Assembly (NCBI RefSeq): GCF_006874645.1
Contig: NZ_CP030082.1
Location: 2,852,001-2,916,000 of the forward strand
DNA from: Bdellovibrio sp. ZAP7
GTDB lineage: Bacteria; Bdellovibrionota; Bdellovibrionia; Bdellovibrionales; Bdellovibrionaceae
DNA: 64,000 nt
Direction: 5' to 3'
The notes beneath the pieces are model-generated. The model searched no databases. It was not told the DNA's origin and was given only the letters and a program-made list of their open reading frames with translations. The translations under genes and the position numbers were made by a program. Below are positions 26,165-35,560 of the stretch, piece by piece (the stretch's first letter is position 1; the number at the start of each line of letters is the position of its first letter).

Positions 26165-26615
26165 AGATACGGAACGAACTTTAGAAAATCCTTGGGGTTT
26201 GCTGATCACGAAGATGGAAATCCCTCAGACTTCGCCAGAGGCAATGCTCATCTCCGGAACTTTGGGCATTCGTGAAAAAGCGCCACTCGTGATTACGTTT
26301 CCATGTGCCATCGAAAACGTAGAAGCGGTCCCTGATTCAGTGCTGGAAACAAAAATCACCACTCTGAACGTGTCAGAAATTCAACTGACTGCTGCCAAAA
26401 AATTGGAAGCGCCCGTGGCGATGACGGCTTACTGCAAAGACCGCGAATATCATTTCAATGTCGCTTACACAGAAAAGGAATCAGATCTTTTTAGAGCCTT
26501 CACCGTGGATCTTGCGATTGCTCGCAAAAAAGACCCGGCAGGTGCCGGGCAAAAGAAAAAAGATATTTATGATAAAACTATCGAAAATGTTTTAGGAATT
26601 AAAATCGAAAACTAA
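26142..26615 (+). CDS. C-terminal part of the frameshifted TraE/VirB8-like gene
   Basis: 157-aa frame beginning at a GTG with no convincing ribosome site; the reading frame stays open back to 26061, before the putative shift. The content is beta-rich (PWGLLITKMEI, APLVITFPCAIENVEAVP, VTAYCKD-like strands) as expected for the second half of a periplasmic VirB8-type domain. Reading it as a separate gene would leave a protein without start signal or export signal, so I regard it as the 3' half of the upstream gene. It converges with a histidine kinase gene, overlapping its stop by four bases. Confidence 0.65.
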   Translation: MAVDLAIEDTERTLENPWGLLITKMEIPQTSPEAMLISGTLGIREKAPLVITFPCAIENVEAVPDSVLETKITTLNVSEIQLTAAKKLEAPVAMTAYCKDREYHFNVAYTEKESDLFRAFTVDLAIARKKDPAGAGQKKKDIYDKTIENVLGIKIEN

Positions 26616-27808
26616 GAGATTTTTTCTGTCGTGTGGGCAGTGATTTTGGGAATGATCATGATCACTTGAGTGCCCACTCCCACACGAGAACGAAGCTGCA
26701 AATCACCACCAACCGCCTGCAAAGCTTTGCGAGCATCAAACAGCCCCAGACCATTGCCGTTTTCCTTACCGAAGCTTTTTCCTTCTTCCATTAATTGCGG
26801 AAGAATATCTTCAGGAATACCGCTGCCATTATCCATGATTTGTAAAAGCCAGTTTTGATCGCGATCAAGCAAGGAAATACTGACGCTCGCTTCAGATTCT
26901 GGAGCCGCCTCAACCGAGTTATTCAAAATATTTCCCAGAACTCGCAGCAACTTGATCTCATCTAAAGGCACAATCAACTTTTCAGCTTTCACGTGTTGAT
27001 GCCAAGTGAACTCGATATTTGGATAAGAAAATTTAAATTCTTTTAAAATACGGTCTGCGACCTGAATCACGTCAGCGCCATTGACCACTTTTTTGGTATT
27101 CGCAACCTGTGCTGGAGATTGCTCCTCTTGCTTCATTGCACGGCCACGCTGCAAAAGATCTTCAGCGATCCCACGAATGCGACCCACTGCAAGTCCCAGA
27201 AGTTCTTTCTTTTCATTACTCATTTCGTGAGAAAGTTGAGTTAAAGTCGTAAGTGCCATCAACGGCCCCCGAATATCGTGCGCCACTTGACGGGAGATTT
27301 CAGAAATTTCCTTATTGCGATCCAACTCTGATTGCAGTTTTTGCTCTTGCAGACGGTTCAAAAGTTCACGTCTTGAACCGAAGGAAACAAAGACCAAACC
27401 TAAAAAGATACCAATCAAAAAAATCGGCGAAGAAACTGTTTTTAAAGCCAGATCCGCACTGGAATAACAAACTTGCACCTGTCCCGCTGGCAACGAGAAC
27501 AAAGTGATTGGAATGTCATTTTCAAAAGCACACATTCCATCACGTGGTTTCACAGAAACCTGCGCGACCGAGCTGTGAACTTCTTTAAGCTGACCCAGGA
27601 TTTTATCCAGCAAAGTGGAATCTTGCTTTACCAGCAAAGACTTTGCAATGTCCTCTTCCCAGATCGCAAAATACTGGGCAACCGCACCTTGCGCACGGCG
27701 GACCTCAACCACGAAGCTAAGAACAGAGATCGCCAGGATGGCCGCCATAAATGCCGACATCCAGGGCCAAGAGCTGCGTTTAATAAGGTTTAAGGATGGT
27801 CTTATCAT
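26612..27808 (-). CDS. Membrane sensor histidine kinase (orphan)
   Basis: 398 aa. Two membrane segments (about residues 14-34 and 150-175) enclose a periplasmic sensor of about 110 residues with a cysteine pair (CAFEND, VCYSS). Then an HWE/HisKA-like dimerisation helix with the phospho-acceptor in SRQVAHDIRGPL, and an HATPase domain with N box NILNNSVEAAPE, G1 DNGSGIPE and G2 GNGLGLFDARKAL. No response regulator gene is adjacent. The start at 27808 is uncertain: an earlier TTG or the 27889 frame are alternatives, none with a perfect ribosome site. Confidence 0.87.
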   Translation of the reverse strand: MIRPSLNLIKRSSWPWMSAFMAAILAISVLSFVVEVRRAQGAVAQYFAIWEEDIAKSLLVKQDSTLLDKILGQLKEVHSSVAQVSVKPRDGMCAFENDIPITLFSLPAGQVQVCYSSADLALKTVSSPIFLIGIFLGLVFVSFGSRRELLNRLQEQKLQSELDRNKEISEISRQVAHDIRGPLMALTTLTQLSHEMSNEKKELLGLAVGRIRGIAEDLLQRGRAMKQEEQSPAQVANTKKVVNGADVIQVADRILKEFKFSYPNIEFTWHQHVKAEKLIVPLDEIKLLRVLGNILNNSVEAAPESEASVSISLLDRDQNWLLQIMDNGSGIPEDILPQLMEEGKSFGKENGNGLGLFDARKALQAVGGDLQLRSRVGVGTQVIMIIPKITAHTTEKIS

Positions 27809-27935
27809 ACCCCTAAACAAAGCAAAGACTGCTCCACCCCGCCGCCCACCACCGCGCGTTTGGACGCCAAAACTATCAACAAGTGACATTTATCGAATGA
27901 CGCCTCAAAACGAGTTGTCTCAGAGTGATACAAAT

Positions 27936-27967
27936 AAAAAAGGGAGCTTTTCGAGCTCCCTTTTTTT
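27936..27967 (-). terminator. Rho-independent terminator
   Basis: Stem GGGAGCT/AGCTCCC with a five-base loop flanked by A6 and T7, so bidirectional; it lies just at the stop of hslO on the minus strand. Confidence 0.92.
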
Positions 27968-28865
27968 AGTTCATCGATTCACGATGTAACAAATTTTTTA
28001 GATCCTGCACTTCTTCGAGTGAAACGTCGTAAGGTTTGCCGCACACTTGGCAAGTCACGTGGACTTCTTCTTTTTTATCCAGCATGTCTTGAAGTTCTGC
28101 CTCCCCCATCGCTTCCAGCGCGCGGATCACGCGAGCCTTCGTGCATGGACAAGAGTATTCAACAGTATAGTCATGCTCAACTTCTTCGTAAGGAATGCCT
28201 TCCATGAAGGGAGCTACCAGGTCGACACAAGTCGCACCTTCGTTCAACATTTTCGAGATATTCGGTTTTTTCGATTCGTAATTAGAAATGATTTTTTCAA
28301 CCATGTCTTCTTCCACTCCTGGCATCACTTCAATCATGACTCCACCTGCGGATTGGACTTTTCCGTTTTGATCCAGGTACACGCCCAAAGAAACCAAAGA
28401 ACGAATTTGATGGGATTGGTGTAAATAGTGAGCGATGTCGTCGCCGATTTCACTGCTCACCAGTTCCACGGTTCCCTGGAAGGGTTGTTTTTGGAATGGT
28501 TGGTGGCGAGCCACTGTCAAAAGACCGATACCGATCGCTTTTTTTAGGCTCAAGCCATTGTCGTAATTTTCAGGTTGGTAGTGTGGATTTGGTGTGTAAC
28601 CACGCACATGACCTTCATAGCTTGCCTCTGCATAGACGCTGCTCAAAGGACCATTCCCACGGAACAAAAGACCGACCTGTTGCCCATCCTTCAAGTGTGA
28701 TGCCATCAACAAGGCTCCCACCATACCGCGGCCAACTGCTACTGTCGCCAAAGGATAGGTATCTTGTAGATCCTGCATGTGTCGAACAACTTCCGTTGCA
28801 TTGACTGCAGCGATACGCACTGTCAGATCTTTGGAGACAAAGCGGTGAACACGTTCTTTACCCAT
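27966..28865 (-). CDS. hslO: Redox-regulated chaperone Hsp33
   Basis: 299-aa cytoplasmic holdase activated by oxidation. The C-terminal zinc/redox switch is complete: CPC (YSCPCTK) and CxxC (VTCQVCGKPY), four cysteines as in the family. The N-terminal domain has RFVSKDLTVRIAAVNAT, GRGMVGALLMASHLKDGQ and ECY-like YAEASYEGHVRGY motifs. Start at 28865 is supported by GGGAG upstream; the longer frame has a hydrophobic N-terminus foreign to Hsp33. Useful to a predator that meets oxidative stress, but this is general knowledge. Confidence 0.94.
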   Translation of the reverse strand: MGKERVHRFVSKDLTVRIAAVNATEVVRHMQDLQDTYPLATVAVGRGMVGALLMASHLKDGQQVGLLFRGNGPLSSVYAEASYEGHVRGYTPNPHYQPENYDNGLSLKKAIGIGLLTVARHQPFQKQPFQGTVELVSSEIGDDIAHYLHQSHQIRSLVSLGVYLDQNGKVQSAGGVMIEVMPGVEEDMVEKIISNYESKKPNISKMLNEGATCVDLVAPFMEGIPYEEVEHDYTVEYSCPCTKARVIRALEAMGEAELQDMLDKKEEVHVTCQVCGKPYDVSLEEVQDLKNLLHRESMN

Positions 28866-28951
28866 GACAAACTCCCAAAATAGATAGAAAATAACAGCCG
28901 AAACTAACAAAGCGTCACTATAAATTCAAGCTTCAATAGCAGAGCCGTATT

Positions 28952-29443
28952 ATGAAGATTTATATCTTTCGCCACGCCCAAAAAGCCATGGATTTCTCTG
29001 GAGATCCCGACCTGACTCCCGAGGGCCATGGTCAGGCGTCGACTCTTTTGGATTTAGTCCTTAAAAATGAAATGCCAAAACCCACTCAGCTTTGGGTTTC
29101 CCCACGAAAACGGACTCACAGCACCTTTCGTCCTCTATCAGAACAACTTAAGTTGCCCTTGGTAGACCAGGAAGCTCTTTTGGAACAACAAAGCGATGAG
29201 TCCTTGCAGATCTTCCGTCGACGTATTTCCAACCTTTTGGAAAAGGCAACGGAAGCGGAAAATGATGTGATTTACATGTGCTCGCACTATGACTGGGTCA
29301 TTGAAGCCATGTCGGTCATCCCCAGCGAAACGGATTTGTCAGACGACCGCTTTAGCCACTGGATACCTTGTCAGTGCGTGGGTTTTGAAATTTCCACAGA
29401 CGGAATGTTTAAATTTCTTGAACTGAAAAAGGTTTCCACATGA
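28952..29443 (+). CDS. SixA-like histidine phosphatase
   Basis: 163-aa histidine phosphatase family protein. The catalytic RHG motif appears as FRHAQK (RHA), with second His in MCSHYDW near residue 113; LTPEGHGQA follows the first motif as in SixA, which removes phosphate from histidine of phosphotransfer proteins. The target cannot be read. It overlaps the next gene by four bases (ATGA), so both are one operon. Confidence 0.83.
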   Translation: MKIYIFRHAQKAMDFSGDPDLTPEGHGQASTLLDLVLKNEMPKPTQLWVSPRKRTHSTFRPLSEQLKLPLVDQEALLEQQSDESLQIFRRRISNLLEKATEAENDVIYMCSHYDWVIEAMSVIPSETDLSDDRFSHWIPCQCVGFEISTDGMFKFLELKKVST

Positions 29444-30027
29444 TTCAAAATATCTGGGCCATCGGTCGCAACTATGTCGAACACGCGAAAGAATTGGGTA
29501 ACGAGGTTCCAACGGAGCCATTAGTATTTTTGAAAGCTGGCAGCTGTGCGACCGTAGCTCACTCGGAAATACATCTGCCGAAATGGGCGACGGATGTTCA
29601 TCACGAAGTGGAGATCGCTTTGCAATTTGATGAAAACTTGCAGATCTCCGCAGCCTGTGTGGCTTTGGATTTAACCGAACGCACCTTACAATCGAAGCTA
29701 AAAGCCAAAGGCCAACCTTGGACCTTGGCAAAAAGTTTTACTGAAGCTTGTCCGATTTCAAAGTTCTTCCCCGTGGGAGATTTGGATGAGCTTCGGAAAA
29801 TCGACATCAAACTGATGGTCAACGGCGAGCTTCGCCAAAACGGCAATACGTCGCTTATGATTTTCTCCTATGAAGAGCAGATAGACTATGTGCGTCAACA
29901 CTTCCCTGTTGTGGCGGGAGACCTGCTTTTAACTGGAACCCCCGCAGGAGTTGGGCCCGTGAAACCTGGCGATGTCTTGGTGGCGGAAATTGTGGGGAAA
30001 ATCACTCACAAATGGACCGTTAAATAG
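29440..30027 (+). CDS. Fumarylacetoacetate hydrolase family protein
   Basis: 195 aa, the size of the single-domain FAH family (acylpyruvate hydrolase, oxaloacetate tautomerase or FAHD1 type). Motifs: WAIGRNYVEHAKELGN, the metal-binding HHEVEIAL (E-x-E), TLAKSFTEACPI and LLTGTPAGVGPVKPGD at the C-terminus. FAHD1-like oxaloacetate decarboxylase/acylpyruvase activity is the best guess. Coupled to the histidine phosphatase gene upstream and followed by putA. Confidence 0.9.
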   Translation: MIQNIWAIGRNYVEHAKELGNEVPTEPLVFLKAGSCATVAHSEIHLPKWATDVHHEVEIALQFDENLQISAACVALDLTERTLQSKLKAKGQPWTLAKSFTEACPISKFFPVGDLDELRKIDIKLMVNGELRQNGNTSLMIFSYEEQIDYVRQHFPVVAGDLLLTGTPAGVGPVKPGDVLVAEIVGKITHKWTVK

Positions 30028-30140
30028 CGCGCGCCCGCTCCATCTAATTTCCTTGAAAATCTAAGCCTGTAGAGCGAATATTCCACGCAATCATATTGAA
30101 GAATTGCGGGCCCTTTTCGCTCGCACACAAAGGCTTAGTT

Positions 30141-33092
30141 ATGAACGATATCCAATCGAAGATCGTCACTCGTGGCGAAGAGATCATGAAACGCATGGAA
30201 GGCCAATCCAAGGCTTCCATCTTCTCCAAAGATTTCTGGTACGGCTCCATCATGGAATGGAGTATGAAAAATGAAAAATTCAAAACCAACATGTTCCGTT
30301 TCGTGGACGTGCTTCCTTCTATCAACTCGGGCGACGAAGTGGCTCGTCACTTGAAAGAATACTTTGCTGAAGACGGCGGAAAACTTCCTCCAGTCTTCAA
30401 CGTGGGCCTTGGCTTGGGCTCGTTGGCTCCGGGCTTGATGGCTGGCGCGATTAAGAAAAACGTTGTCGGTATGGCGCAAATGTTCATCACGGGTGAAAAT
30501 CCAGATGAAGCTTTGCCAGTCTTGAAAAAAGCGCGCAAAAACAAAATGACTTTCACGGTCGATATTTTGGGCGAGGCAATCTTGTCTGAAAAAGAGGCGC
30601 AAGAATACTCGAACAAATGCATCGAGCTTATCGAGTGGCTCGCAAAAGACGCTGAAAAATGGGACGAAATTCCTCAAATCGATCGCGATCATGAAGGTGC
30701 AATTCCAAAAGTGAACGTGTCTGTAAAGATGACGGCACTGTATTCGCAAATCAAAGACTCTGCTTGGGATGAATCTAAAAAAATCCTAAAAGATCGCATG
30801 CGCCCTATTTTCCGTCTGGGTATGCAAAAAGGTGTCTTCATCAATTTGGATATGGAGCAATACTCCGTTAAGCACCTGACATTGGAAGCGTACACAGAGC
30901 TTATCAATGAAGACGAATTCAAAAACTACAAATCCTTTGGAATCGTGATCCAGGCATATCTGCGTGATTCTTTCGAAGACGTCAAAATGCTGACGGACTT
31001 CGCAAAAAAACGTGGCACTCCATTCTGGGTCCGCCTGGTTAAGGGCGCTTACTGGGATTACGAAACAATCGAAGCGGAACAGCGTGGCTGGCCGGTTCCG
31101 GTCTACACCAACAAAGCTGAATCTGATGCGAACTATGAAGTGTGCGCAAAGTACTTCCTGGAAAACATCAAATACATCCGCCCGGCTTTTGCGTCTCACA
31201 ACGTAAGAACAATCGCCGCTTGTATGATTTACGCTGAGCAATTAAATATTCCTAAAGAAGCTTTGGAATTCCAAATGCTTTACGGAATGGCCGAGCCAAT
31301 CAAAAAAACCATCGTCGAGATGGGCTACCGCATGCGTGAATACGCTCCGGTGGGAGAATTGATTCCAGGTATGGCGTATCTCGTTCGCCGCTTGCTTGAA
31401 AACTCTTCCAACGAATCATGGTTGCGTGGAAAATTCGCTGATAACAAAACCACCGCGGAACTTTTGAAAGATCCTGCAAGTGGTTTGACTCCAACTTCAG
31501 CGACTCTCCCGAAAAAGCCAGGCAAGTTCTATAACGAACCGCTTTTGGATTTCGCTGTTAAAGCCGACCGCGAAAAAATGGAAAAATCCATCGCGACTTT
31601 ACGCGCATCACTTCCCGTAACTGTGCCCGTGATGATCAACAACAAAGAACAAACCTCTGCAAAGATCTTTGATCGCGTGAACCCTTCTGAAAGTTCGCAA
31701 GTTGTCGGTAAAATCCACATGGCCACTATCGAGCAAGCTGAACAAGCCATGCAAGCGGCCCAAACCGCTTACAAAACTTGGAAAAATGTTCCGGCAGAGC
31801 AACGTGCGGCTTTGGTTGATAAACTTGCAGATCTTATGCAACGCGATCGTTTCAAATTGATCGCAGAGCAAGTTTTGGAAGTTGGTAAACCATGGGCGGA
31901 AGCTGATGGTGACGTGGGCGAAGCGATCGACTTCTGTCGATACTACGCACGCGACATGCGCAACCTTCAAAAACCACTTCGCGTGGGTGGCTTGCCAGGC
32001 GAACTTTCTCACTACATCTATAAATCACGTGGTGTGACGGCAGTCATCGCTCCCTGGAACTTCCCGCTAGCGATCATGGCCGGCATGGTGACGGCTGCGG
32101 CTGTGACAGGAAATACTGTGGTGATGAAACCCGCAGAGCAATCTTCAGTGGTTGCTTGGGGCTTGATGAAAATGATCGTTGAGGCTGGCTTCCCCGCAGG
32201 TGTTGTGAACTTCTTGCCAGGTTTGGGTGAAGAAGTGGGCGAATACATCGTGAACCACAAATTCACGACGACAATCGCCTTCACGGGTTCAAAAGCTGTG
32301 GGCCTTCATATCTTGAACAGAGCTTCAATGGTTCAATCCGGCCAACAGCACGTCAAGAGATGCATTATCGAAATGGGCGGTAAGAACGCTGTCATCATCG
32401 ATAACGATGCGGACCTTGATGAAGCAGTCGACGGAGTTCTTTACTCGGCGTTTGGTTTCTCTGGACAAAAATGTTCAGCGGCCAGCCGCGTGATCGTACT
32501 TGAAGAAGTTTACGATCGTTTCACAGAACGCTTGGTTGAAGCTGCCCGCTCTATCGAGGTAAAGTCTGCGGAAAATCCAAAAGCTTACATGGGCCCGGTT
32601 GTGGACCAGGAAGCTTATGAGCGTATCATGCACACTATCGCTGAAGGCGAAAAAACGAACAAACTATTGTTCAAGGGTGTTGCACCCAATAATGGTTTTT
32701 ACGTTCCACCAACAATCTTCGGTGACGTTCCAGGCGACGCAAAATTAGCTCAACAAGAAATCTTTGGACCGGTTGTAGCCGTGATCAAAGCGAAAAACTT
32801 GGATCAAGCGATCGAAATCGCCAACAGCACAGAGTACGCTCTGACAGGTGGTATGTTCTCTAGATCCCCTGCTAACATCGCTCGTGTAAAAGAAGAATTC
32901 GAAGTGGGCAACCTGTACATCAACCGCGGCATCACAGGCGCGATGGTGGACCGTCATCCATTCGGTGGCTTTAAAATGTCAGGCATCGGTTCTAAAACCG
33001 GCGGCCCTGATTACATCAAGCAATACATGGAACCAGCCGCTATCACAGAAAACACCCTTCGCCGTGGCTTCGCACCCGCTGAAGGCGAATAA
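30141..33092 (+). CDS. putA: Bifunctional proline dehydrogenase / glutamate semialdehyde dehydrogenase
   Basis: 983 aa, matching the minimal (type A) PutA without DNA-binding domain. The proline dehydrogenase half (about 1-450) is a FAD barrel with VSVKMTALYSQI, FINLDMEQYSVKHLT, WVRLVKGAYWDYE and the FASHNVRT and YGMAEP motifs. The aldehyde dehydrogenase half (about 500-983) has APWNFPLAIM, the Rossmann TGSKAVG, catalytic Glu in IEMGGKNA and catalytic Cys in GQKCSAASR. Together they oxidise proline to glutamate through channelled P5C. Proline from digested prey protein could be a main carbon source. Start at 30141, downstream of the AAAGG element; it ends with its own terminator. Confidence 0.95.
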   Translation: MNDIQSKIVTRGEEIMKRMEGQSKASIFSKDFWYGSIMEWSMKNEKFKTNMFRFVDVLPSINSGDEVARHLKEYFAEDGGKLPPVFNVGLGLGSLAPGLMAGAIKKNVVGMAQMFITGENPDEALPVLKKARKNKMTFTVDILGEAILSEKEAQEYSNKCIELIEWLAKDAEKWDEIPQIDRDHEGAIPKVNVSVKMTALYSQIKDSAWDESKKILKDRMRPIFRLGMQKGVFINLDMEQYSVKHLTLEAYTELINEDEFKNYKSFGIVIQAYLRDSFEDVKMLTDFAKKRGTPFWVRLVKGAYWDYETIEAEQRGWPVPVYTNKAESDANYEVCAKYFLENIKYIRPAFASHNVRTIAACMIYAEQLNIPKEALEFQMLYGMAEPIKKTIVEMGYRMREYAPVGELIPGMAYLVRRLLENSSNESWLRGKFADNKTTAELLKDPASGLTPTSATLPKKPGKFYNEPLLDFAVKADREKMEKSIATLRASLPVTVPVMINNKEQTSAKIFDRVNPSESSQVVGKIHMATIEQAEQAMQAAQTAYKTWKNVPAEQRAALVDKLADLMQRDRFKLIAEQVLEVGKPWAEADGDVGEAIDFCRYYARDMRNLQKPLRVGGLPGELSHYIYKSRGVTAVIAPWNFPLAIMAGMVTAAAVTGNTVVMKPAEQSSVVAWGLMKMIVEAGFPAGVVNFLPGLGEEVGEYIVNHKFTTTIAFTGSKAVGLHILNRASMVQSGQQHVKRCIIEMGGKNAVIIDNDADLDEAVDGVLYSAFGFSGQKCSAASRVIVLEEVYDRFTERLVEAARSIEVKSAENPKAYMGPVVDQEAYERIMHTIAEGEKTNKLLFKGVAPNNGFYVPPTIFGDVPGDAKLAQQEIFGPVVAVIKAKNLDQAIEIANSTEYALTGGMFSRSPANIARVKEEFEVGNLYINRGITGAMVDRHPFGGFKMSGIGSKTGGPDYIKQYMEPAAITENTLRRGFAPAEGE

Positions 33093-33118
33093 ACACTTAA
33101 TATTTCTTAGGTTTCCCT

Positions 33119-33148
33119 GGCCGATCTGAAATGATCGGCCTTTTTTTT
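33119..33148 (+). terminator. Rho-independent terminator
   Basis: Perfect eight-base stem GGCCGATC/GATCGGCC with a six-base loop, then T8, shortly after putA. Confidence 0.93.
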
Positions 33149-33158
33149 GCCTTCATCA

Positions 33159-33174
33159 TTTACATTTTAGTAAA
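33159..33174. promoter_or_regulatory. Palindromic operator candidate TTTAC-N6-GTAAA (copy 1)
   Basis: 16-bp palindrome TTTAC-ATTTTA-GTAAA, followed at once by a second dyad GATTAC-N12-GTAATC (33175-33198). It lies 112 bp before the start of the 33286-35557 operon. The same half-sites and spacing recur twice at 36412 and 36485 beside a TIGR02147 regulator gene. Confidence 0.6.
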
Positions 33175-33285
33175 GATTACTTTAGTTTATTAGTAATCAT
33201 TGCCCTATCTCCCCCCACCCCTTTTGGATAAAACCATTTTCGAACGATGGTTCACGAAATTAAAAACACTTCCAAAGGGGAAAAT

Positions 33286-33846
33286 ATGAAAAAGTTACTT
33301 GCAGCTCTGTCTCTCATTATTTGCACACAAACAGCTCTTGCTCAGGACGACTCTGACATCACGATTATCGATGGCACTATGAAAGTCTTTAACATCCCTG
33401 AAGCTGGTTCTGTGATCACGCTGGAAGGCGACCTTGCCGCCGCCCTCTTTGACCAAATGAACGATCCTACTCGTGTGGACTCGCTTCCCGTAAAACAAGG
33501 CGCCCCGTCAGGCGGATTCGTTGCCTGCAATAAAACCGATGGCGCAGGCAAATCTGCAGCAAAATGCACAGGGCTTGCCGCAGACATGATTGCTTCGATT
33601 CCGAATGCTCTGCACGTGTCAGGACTTATTATCGAAAATATCGCCTTTGCTGTGGTCTCGGGCCAAGAAGCGATCACCCTGATGAATTCGATGTCTCAAG
33701 CGACAAAGGATGGCGACTTTGTGAATGGTAAAAACATTGTCTGCATGATCGACGAAAAGCTTTCAGACAATACGTGCTTCTTTGGAATCGACATGAAAAC
33801 AGGCGCCTTCGTTTCTAATGAACAAGCTTTGGTCTTTATCAAATAA
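33286..33846 (+). CDS. Small secreted protein, first gene of metalloprotease operon
   Basis: 186 aa with signal peptide LLAALSLIICTQTALA. The mature part has three or four cysteines (FVACNKTD, AAKCTGLA, NIVCMID, NTCFFGID) that could form two disulfides. I do not recognise a family. AAGGGG lies upstream of the chosen ATG. The next gene (a metalloprotease) starts 22 bases after, so this could be a partner or inhibitor, which is conjecture. Confidence 0.78.
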   Translation: MKKLLAALSLIICTQTALAQDDSDITIIDGTMKVFNIPEAGSVITLEGDLAAALFDQMNDPTRVDSLPVKQGAPSGGFVACNKTDGAGKSAAKCTGLAADMIASIPNALHVSGLIIENIAFAVVSGQEAITLMNSMSQATKDGDFVNGKNIVCMIDEKLSDNTCFFGIDMKTGAFVSNEQALVFIK

Positions 33847-33868
33847 CTTAAAAATCAGGAGAAATACC

Positions 33869-35557
33869 ATGAAACCACTATTACTTGTTCTGGCAACGTT
33901 TGGTTTGGTCACTCAGGCTCAGGCCGCCGAGTGGACTTACCGTCTTAAAGTCATCGATGAAACTAAATACAACTCCTTAGTTGGAAAAAAACTGACCGAA
34001 GTCGGACTTGAAAGCGTGACAACAGTGCGTGAAATCAAAGTTCAATCCTCGGGTTCATTGCCCTCACCCGCCCTGCAAAATCAAAACTTCATCATCTGTC
34101 AGGAGCAATGTCCTGGCGATAAAGGTGAAAAGCCAACAGCGAAACCAAGCAAAATCAATGGCAATGTTGTTGAGTTTATCTATCCCGTAACTTCTGAACA
34201 ATTCCGTCAAGTGAACTTGTTTTACCACTTGAATTTTGCATGGGATAAATTTGCAGAACTAGGGTACAGACCAAACTTTCAAAAACAAATCAAAGTACGT
34301 TCAGATCGCAAAATTACGCAGCTTTTGCAAAATGGCGAAATGAACAACAACGCATTCTTTGACGATACTGATAACTCCCTTAATTTCGTCCCAAGTAAAA
34401 CTGTCGCAGTGTTATTCGGATTGTTGGGTAAATACAATTTCTTGGATACAGCTCTAGACCCGATTGTCATGGCTCATGAACTTTCACACTTAGTGATTCA
34501 TGATTCCATGGGTCGTGTTCCTGGAAACGATTTTTCCGGAATTCACGAAGGCATGGCTGATTTCTTTGCTTTGAACTTTTATCGCACAACACATCAAGGT
34601 GTCATCTTTGGTGCGGGGAAACCCATTCGTGATGCCGTCGGTAAAGCACAATACAAAGTTGGAATGGAAGCCCACGATCGCGGCCTAGTTCTGGTACAAA
34701 GCATGTTCGACATGGAATCAATCCTTGCCAAATCAGCAAGCGTTTTGGAAATTACCAAAGATGCATTCGACTCACTTTCGTGTGTTAAAGGCGAGTATCA
34801 CCGCCTTCTTCCGACAATGATCGCCTGTTTCATTGATCAGCCCGTGGCCAGAGACCAACAAGCAACACTTGTGAAGTTGGCAGAAAATCACAGCATCCCC
34901 GTTAAATCATACATGAATGCCACCCGCGAATTACCAACCGTGGCGATGACAAGCTACATGATCCTCCTTGATTCAGTTGGTGGTGATGATATGGAATACG
35001 CAAAAATCGAAACAGGATCAGTGAATGGATCTCTTGGACTATTTCGAGTTCAAACGAAATCGACAAAATCTGGAGAGTATTCTGATCCAACTTATATTTT
35101 GGCTCATTTAACATCCGGCGAAGTATTCTCGAGCTGGGACACCCAAGGTCAGCGCATCAACTTCAACAACAGCGCCGCCTACAAAGGGGCCGCAAATAAC
35201 GCAAATACAGTTGAAAATCGTATTGAGTTGGAAAAAGGTGGCGTAACGGAATCTAGCTCTCAGGCGAATGAAAAGGGCAAAATCATTCAGTACCAAGTCG
35301 GCAAAACAACCGTTCAAGCAAAACAAACGAAGTTTGGAAAAATGGGCTTATTCACGATGAATATGCTGATGAAAGCCACAGGGATGAACATGAAATTCCA
35401 TGCATATGAAGAAATCAAAGCGGAAAATCCAAAACTAGATATTCTGAAAACCTTCCCCACTCTTTATTCAAATATCGATGTCACTCTAGGGTCAGGCAAG
35501 CATACATTGCGCGTCCCAATGAAACATCAAGTCCTGGAAGTAGGTAAAGTTCAGTAA
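33869..35557 (+). CDS. Secreted zinc metalloprotease (gluzincin-like)
   Basis: 562 aa with signal peptide LLLVLATFGLVTQAQA. The zinc motif HELSH (His203, Glu204, His207) and a second block HEGMADFFAL with Glu227 as third ligand give the HExxH-(about 20)-E pattern of thermolysin/M36-type gluzincins. The remaining about 300 C-terminal residues are of unknown fold. AGGAG lies upstream. It belongs to an operon with the small secreted protein upstream, under the palindrome at 33159. It converges with the TIGR02147 regulator gene, three bases apart. Confidence 0.85.
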   Translation: MKPLLLVLATFGLVTQAQAAEWTYRLKVIDETKYNSLVGKKLTEVGLESVTTVREIKVQSSGSLPSPALQNQNFIICQEQCPGDKGEKPTAKPSKINGNVVEFIYPVTSEQFRQVNLFYHLNFAWDKFAELGYRPNFQKQIKVRSDRKITQLLQNGEMNNNAFFDDTDNSLNFVPSKTVAVLFGLLGKYNFLDTALDPIVMAHELSHLVIHDSMGRVPGNDFSGIHEGMADFFALNFYRTTHQGVIFGAGKPIRDAVGKAQYKVGMEAHDRGLVLVQSMFDMESILAKSASVLEITKDAFDSLSCVKGEYHRLLPTMIACFIDQPVARDQQATLVKLAENHSIPVKSYMNATRELPTVAMTSYMILLDSVGGDDMEYAKIETGSVNGSLGLFRVQTKSTKSGEYSDPTYILAHLTSGEVFSSWDTQGQRINFNNSAAYKGAANNANTVENRIELEKGGVTESSSQANEKGKIIQYQVGKTTVQAKQTKFGKMGLFTMNMLMKATGMNMKFHAYEEIKAENPKLDILKTFPTLYSNIDVTLGSGKHTLRVPMKHQVLEVGKVQ

Positions 35558-35560
35558 TCC

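Noticed and set aside
25233..26615. Type IV secretion/conjugation remnant
   Set aside because: A lipoprotein and a TraE/VirB8-like gene alone are insufficient; no ATPase, channel or relaxase gene nearby.
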